In this document: positions 6,642 to 10,521 of the stretch, in pieces
Numbering within the stretch: position 1 is the first letter of the stretch
Layout of the letters: each line of letters opens with the position of its first letter
From: DATKEU01 sp036493295
GTDB lineage: Bacteria > Myxococcota_A > Polyangia > Fen-1088
NCBI GenBank assembly: GCA_036493295.1
Contig: DASXQB010000496.1
Coordinates: 1-10,521, forward strand
Direction: 5' to 3'
Length of the DNA: 10,521 nt
Made by a program: the position numbers and the translations under genes
The notes under the pieces: generated by a model
What the model was told of the DNA's origin: nothing
The model's input: the letters and a program-made list of their open reading frames with translations, nothing else
Database searches by the model: none

Positions 6642-8488
6642 AGCGCCGCCTCGGCCAGCGCTTCGGCGGCCAGTTGCTCGCGGTAAAGCTGGGCGTAAAG
6701 GCCGCCGCCGGACAGAAGCTCGCGGTGGGTGCCGCGCTCGGCGACGCGGCCAGCGTCCAGGACCAGGATCTGATCGGCGTCTTTCACCGCCGCCACCCGG
6801 TGCGAGATCAAGATCGACGTGCGGCCCTTCAAGATCGGCCGCAGCCGGGTGAGGATCTCTTTTTCTGTGCTGGCGTCCACCGACGACAGCGAATCGTCCA
6901 GGATCAAGATGCGCGGCTGCGCGGCCAGGGCCCGGGCCAGCGCCACCCGCTGCCGTTGCCCGCCGGAAAGGGTGATGCCGCGCTCGCCGACCATCGTGTC
7001 GTAACCGTCGGGCAGCACCGCCAGATCCGGACCCAGGCCGGCTGCGTCGGCGGCGGCGCGGACGGCCGGATCGCTGCCCGCGGCGTCCGGATGCGCGAAG
7101 CCGATGTTCTCGGCGACGGTGGCGGAGAACAGGAACGCCTCTTGCGGGGCGTAGCCCACCATGCCACGCAAGCGCGAAAGTGGAATGTCGCGGATGTCGT
7201 GCCCGCCGATGAACAGCGTGCCGGGCGCGACCTCTTGCAAGCGCGGAATGGTGTCGACCAGCGTGGTCTTACCCGAGCCGGTCGGTCCGACGATGGCCAG
7301 CGTTCCGCCCGCCGGCAAGGTGAACGACACGTTGTCCAGCACCGTGCGCTCGCCGCGCGTGACGCACAGGCCGCGCGCTTCGATCGACGGGCTCAGGGCT
7401 TCGCCGGCGTCTCCGTTGCCGGCGGCCATCGCTTCGCTGTCACGGATCTCGCAGGTCGTGCGCAAGAGCTCGCGCACCCGGTTCCAGCCGGCCATTCCGC
7501 GTTGCCAGATCGACAGCACGAACCCCAGCGCCACCGTGGGCCACGACAGATACGCCAGGTACGCGTTGAAGGCGGTCAGCCCGCCGATGGTGATGCGTCC
7601 GGCGATCACCTCGCGTCCGCCCGCCCACAGCACGATCAACGTGCCCAGCGCGGCGATGACCGCGAAGAATGGCGTCAAGATGCCGCGCGCCCGCACCAGG
7701 CGCAGCGATTTCTGCAGGTACATGTCGTTCAAGCGCGAGAAGATGGCGTGCCGCTCTGGCTCCAGCGCATAGCTTTTCACCACGGTGATGCCGGCCAGAT
7801 CCTCCTGCAGCGCCGTCGACATGCGTCCCAGTTGATCCTGAATGTCGCGGCTGGCCCGATACATGGCCCGCGAAAACGCGCGCCCACCCAGCACCAGCGC
7901 CGGGTACGGAATCAACGCGATCAGCGTCAGCGACGGACTCAACCGGATGAGCAGGAACAAACCAGTGGAGTAGACGATCGCCGTGTTGACCAGGTTCAAA
8001 AGCCCCGGACCGAACAGCAGGCGCACGGTGCCGAGGTCGTTGGTCAGCCGCGACATCACGTCGCCGGTGGCGTGCTGGCGATAGAACGCGGCGTCCATCC
8101 GGAGCAGATGGGCGAAAAGATCACGGCGCAGCGTGTACTCGATGTTGCGGCCGGCGTTGAAGATGAGCATGCGTGAGTAGGTGCGGATGACCGCCTGAGT
8201 GACGGCCAGACCGGCGATCCAGAGCGCGTCGCGCGTGACCAATCCATAAACGCCCGTGACCGGCCCAGCGGTACCGGCGTGGCGAAGAGCATCGATGGCG
8301 TCCTTCAACAGCCAGGGGATCGCCAGCGCGAAACCGTTCGTCGCCAGCAGGCACAGACAGCCGGCGGCGATTCGCGCTGCCTCTGGCCGCATGCGTCCCC
8401 ACAATGTATCGGGACCACTGCTTGCTTCGCGAACGTCCATCTCGAGCCGCGGAAGTCTAGTCGCAAGATCGCCCGCCGTCCGCAACAC
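6638..8488 (-). CDS. ABC exporter half-transporter A (fused membrane and ATPase domains), Asp replaces catalytic Glu
   Basis: This 616-residue protein is the second half of the exporter, of the MdlA/BmrC/TM287 type. Hydrophobic segments lie near 38-60, 88-108, 163-183, 185-203, 270-290 and 298-328. The nucleotide-binding domain has Walker A GPTGSGKT (401-408), Q-loop Gln449, an intact LSGGQ signature (507-511), Walker B ILILDD (527-532) and H-loop His563. Asp532 occupies the usual catalytic Glu position, the hallmark of the low-activity site in heterodimeric exporters. The A-loop region (LCVTRGERTVL) also has no aromatic residue where Tyr usually stacks on adenine. The longest start is GTG at 8488, with a weak GGAAA before it. 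An ATG at 8440 (Met17) would give 600 residues and is a reasonable alternative; neither has a strong ribosome site. It is first in the minus-strand operon and overlaps the next gene by 4 bp. Confidence 0.92.
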   Translation of the reverse strand: MLRTAGDLATRLPRLEMDVREASSGPDTLWGRMRPEAARIAAGCLCLLATNGFALAIPWLLKDAIDALRHAGTAGPVTGVYGLVTRDALWIAGLAVTQAVIRTYSRMLIFNAGRNIEYTLRRDLFAHLLRMDAAFYRQHATGDVMSRLTNDLGTVRLLFGPGLLNLVNTAIVYSTGLFLLIRLSPSLTLIALIPYPALVLGGRAFSRAMYRASRDIQDQLGRMSTALQEDLAGITVVKSYALEPERHAIFSRLNDMYLQKSLRLVRARGILTPFFAVIAALGTLIVLWAGGREVIAGRITIGGLTAFNAYLAYLSWPTVALGFVLSIWQRGMAGWNRVRELLRTTCEIRDSEAMAAGNGDAGEALSPSIEARGLCVTRGERTVLDNVSFTLPAGGTLAIVGPTGSGKTTLVDTIPRLQEVAPGTLFIGGHDIRDIPLSRLRGMVGYAPQEAFLFSATVAENIGFAHPDAAGSDPAVRAAADAAGLGPDLAVLPDGYDTMVGERGITLSGGQRQRVALARALAAQPRILILDDSLSSVDASTEKEILTRLRPILKGRTSILISHRVAAVKDADQILVLDAGRVAERGTHRELLSGGGLYAQLYREQLAAEALAEAAL

Positions 8489-8524
8489 GATTTCCGACGG
8501 TGCTGGAGCGCCCAGCTTTACACG

Positions 8525-8554
8525 TTGAACCGGCGAAACCGGTGGGGCTATAGT
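8525..8554 (+). promoter_or_regulatory. Candidate sigma70-like promoter for the TPR gene
   Basis: TTGAAC (8525-8530) and TATAGT (8549-8554) are separated by 18 bp and match 4/6 and 5/6 positions of the -35 and -10 consensus. Transcription would start near 8560-8562, leaving a leader of about 20 bases before the ATG at 8581. The element sits in the 92-bp gap between divergent transcription units. A clear promoter for the leftward operon could not be picked out in the same gap. Confidence 0.5.
8529..8543. promoter_or_regulatory. Palindrome between -35 and -10, possible operator
   Basis: ACCGG (8529-8533) and CCGGT (8539-8543) form an inverted repeat around CGAAA. AACCGG also occurs twice as a direct repeat (8528 and 8537), 9 bp apart. 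It lies inside the spacer of the candidate promoter, where a bound repressor or activator would act. With arms of only 5 bp in GC-rich DNA it could be chance. Confidence 0.25.
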
Positions 8555-8580
8555 CGGGAGTCGCCTAGAGCGATCAACTC

Positions 8581-10521
8581 ATGACCACTGACGTTTCTAC
8601 CGCGCTGGCCACGCTGCAACTGGATCCCGACAACTCGCAGGCCTTGAAGGCACTGGCGGCGGTTCACCCCGGCAACGGCAGCGGCATTGAACGCGACGAT
8701 CTCTCGAAAGAGCTGTCGGACGCCCGTCGTTTTCACCGCGAGCGCAGCGACTTCGAGCTGTGCCTGCAGCTTATCGATCTGGAACTGGCGTGGACGACGG
8801 ACCGCACCCGGCGGGCCGATCTGCTGCACGAGAAGGGCCGCATCCTCAGCGACGAGCTGCTGCGCGACCAGGACGGACAGGCCTGCGTGCGCGCCGCGCT
8901 GGAGGCCGACCCGCAGCACGGGCCTTCGCGCGAGGCGCTGTCGCAGATGGCGCTGGTGCAAAGCAACTGGAAGCCGATCGCCGGCCGCTATCTGCAGCAA
9001 GCCGAGCAGGCCAGCGACGCCACGCTGGCCTCCAGCTTGTACGGCTCGGTGGCCGACTTTCACCTGAAGTACGGGGCGTCGACCCAGGACGGTGAGGCGT
9101 TCCTGCGCAAGAGCCTCGAGCGCGACCCGCGCAACCGGCGCTCAGGCCTGCACCTGGAACGCCTGCTGCGCGACGCCGGACGCTGGGACGATCTGCTGCC
9201 TCTTTATATCAAGCGCGCCGAGGGCGCGACGGCGCGCGATGAACGCGCCCTGGCCGAGGTGGCGGCAGCCGAGTTGCTGGCGCGCATCAACCGCCCCGAC
9301 GAGGCGCTGCTGCACTATCGCAAGGCGCTGGAGGCGAACCCGATCGAACATCGCGCCCTGCGGCCGGTGGTGGCGTCGCTGACCAAGAGCGCGAACTGGC
9401 CCGAGCTCATCAAGGTCCTGGAGAACGCCGCTCGCACCAAGCGCGGTGAGCAGGACGTCTCGCTGCTGGTCGAGCTTGGCATGCTGCTGTGGAAGCAGCT
9501 GAACGAAACCGCGCAGGCCGAATCGTACTTCCGCCGCGTGCGCAAGGTCGATCCGTCGAACCGCGAGATGGTCGAGTTCTACCGCGCCTATTACACCGAA
9601 CGAAACGAGCTGCCGCAGCTTCTGTCGGTGCTGGCGCAGGCGCAGAAGAGCGAGACCGACGTCGATCGACGGGTGGCGATGGGCATCGAGATGGCCCGCG
9701 CCGCCGACCAGCGCCCGCAGAACGCCGAGAAATCCATCGAGCTGTGGAAGGGCCTGCTGCGCCTCAAGCCGCACCTGCCGGAGGCGGTGCAGTCGCTGCG
9801 CCGGCTGTACACGCGCACCGAAAAGTGGAACGCGCTGCTCGAGCTCTTGAAGGAAGATCTGGAATCGGTGCCGGCCGCCGGCGTCGACGAGAAGGTCAAC
9901 CGATATCTGGAGATCGTCGCCATCTACCGCGACCACCTGAACCTGGACGTGATGGTGGTGAACACGTACCTGAACGTCCTGGCGCTCAAGCCGGATCACC
10001 CGGCGGCGCTGGCGGCGCTGGCGGTGCGGTACGAAGCGCAGGGGCGCTGGACGGATCTGATCCAGATCCTCACCCGGCAGGCGGACGCCCTGCACGATCC
10101 GGCCGAGAAGGTGGCGCTGCACCGGCGTGTCGCCTCGCTGTGGGCCGAGAAACTGGGCAAGCACCACAACGCGGTGGCCAGCCTGGAAAAAATCCTGGAG
10201 GCCACGCCCGCCGACGGCGAGACCCGCGCCCGCCTGAAAGAGCTTTACGCCCGCAGCCGATCCTGGCGGCAGCTGTTAGAGGTCCATCGCAAAGAGCTGC
10301 CGTTCATCACGCCGGCCGAACAAAAGCAGCGACTGACCGAGATGGCCCGCATCGCCGCCGATCGCCTGAGCGACGTGCGCGAGGCGATCAATCTTTGGAA
10401 TCAGCTGTTGGCCATCGACAGCTACGATCCGGACGCGCTGGCTGGCCTGAGCGCGCTGTACGAACGCGAGCGGCGCTGGCCGGCCCTGATCGAAGTGCTG
10501 GAACGACAGAGCCACAACGCC
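8581..10521 (+). CDS. Giant TPR-repeat protein, 3' end outside window
   Basis: The frame stays open for 647 codons from the ATG at 8581 to the right edge, so the protein is truncated only by the window. An in-frame TAG at 8566-8568 rules out a start further upstream; the ribosome site is weak (TAGAG about 12 bases before). There is no signal peptide or membrane helix, so it is probably cytoplasmic. It is almost wholly alpha-helical TPR-like sequence. A recurring segment of the form RW..L[IL]..L has its aromatic (Leu in one copy) at residues 58, 130, 202, 273, 344, 416, 490, 562 and 633, each followed by A...L, LE.nP and LY-type TPR positions. Spacing of 71-74 residues equals two TPR units. 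Such proteins are protein-protein scaffolds, and long versions are common in myxobacteria. No catalytic domain is seen in this part and the partner is unknown. It is divergent from the exporter operon. Confidence 0.9.
   Translation, partial: MTTDVSTALATLQLDPDNSQALKALAAVHPGNGSGIERDDLSKELSDARRFHRERSDFELCLQLIDLELAWTTDRTRRADLLHEKGRILSDELLRDQDGQACVRAALEADPQHGPSREALSQMALVQSNWKPIAGRYLQQAEQASDATLASSLYGSVADFHLKYGASTQDGEAFLRKSLERDPRNRRSGLHLERLLRDAGRWDDLLPLYIKRAEGATARDERALAEVAAAELLARINRPDEALLHYRKALEANPIEHRALRPVVASLTKSANWPELIKVLENAARTKRGEQDVSLLVELGMLLWKQLNETAQAESYFRRVRKVDPSNREMVEFYRAYYTERNELPQLLSVLAQAQKSETDVDRRVAMGIEMARAADQRPQNAEKSIELWKGLLRLKPHLPEAVQSLRRLYTRTEKWNALLELLKEDLESVPAAGVDEKVNRYLEIVAIYRDHLNLDVMVVNTYLNVLALKPDHPAALAALAVRYEAQGRWTDLIQILTRQADALHDPAEKVALHRRVASLWAEKLGKHHNAVASLEKILEATPADGETRARLKELYARSRSWRQLLEVHRKELPFITPAEQKQRLTEMARIAADRLSDVREAINLWNQLLAIDSYDPDALAGLSALYERERRWPALIEVLERQSHNA

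Noticed and set aside
6491..8176. 561-codon plus-strand open frame opposite exporter half A
   Set aside because: Same reason: a high-GC antisense shadow of a clear ABC exporter gene.
9142..10167. 341-codon minus-strand open frame at the right end
   Set aside because: It is antisense to the 647-codon TPR frame, which shows a consistent 71-74-residue repeat. The minus-strand translation mirrors that repeat and has no domain of its own.

Overview
The window is GC-rich and densely coding, and looks like the chromosome of a high-GC soil bacterium, most likely a myxobacterium or relative (Myxococcota, formerly Deltaproteobacteria). That placement is an inference. It rests on GC content, a very long TPR protein, a bacterial Ig-like (BIG_2-type) repeat protein, and the general style of the proteins; there is no rRNA or other marker to confirm it.

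Layout. (1) Positions 3-3080, plus strand: the 3' part of a gene for a surface-type Ig-like repeat protein. It has eleven tandem units of exactly 270 bp (90 codons, the last cut short by the stop) plus part of a twelfth at the window's left edge. (2) Positions 3081-3181: a short convergent intergenic gap holding one strong hairpin with perfect 13-bp arms, a probable two-way terminator. (3) Positions 3182-8488, minus strand: an apparent three-gene operon, read right to left. It encodes ABC exporter half A (616 aa), ABC exporter half B (626 aa, start overlapping the previous stop by 4 bp) and, after a 49-bp gap, a radical SAM protein (509 aa). (4) Positions 8489-8580: a divergent intergenic region with a recognisable sigma70-like promoter facing right. 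(5) Positions 8581-10521, plus strand: the first 647 codons of a giant TPR protein that runs off the right edge.

The two ABC halves form a textbook heterodimer. Half A has a normal signature (LSGGQ) but Asp in place of the catalytic Glu. Half B has the catalytic Glu but a degenerate signature (FSAGE). Together they should make one consensus and one degenerate ATP site. The radical SAM protein is of the CxxxCxxC type with an N-terminal half resembling B12-binding-type radical SAM enzymes. Its substrate, and whether it works with the exporter, cannot be told from the sequence.

I see no CRISPR array, insertion sequence, tRNA, rRNA or phage gene. No clearly new system is evident. The points most worth following are the indel-free, partly alternating Ig repeat array, the radical SAM and heterodimeric exporter pairing, and the regular 71-74-residue super-repeat in the TPR protein.
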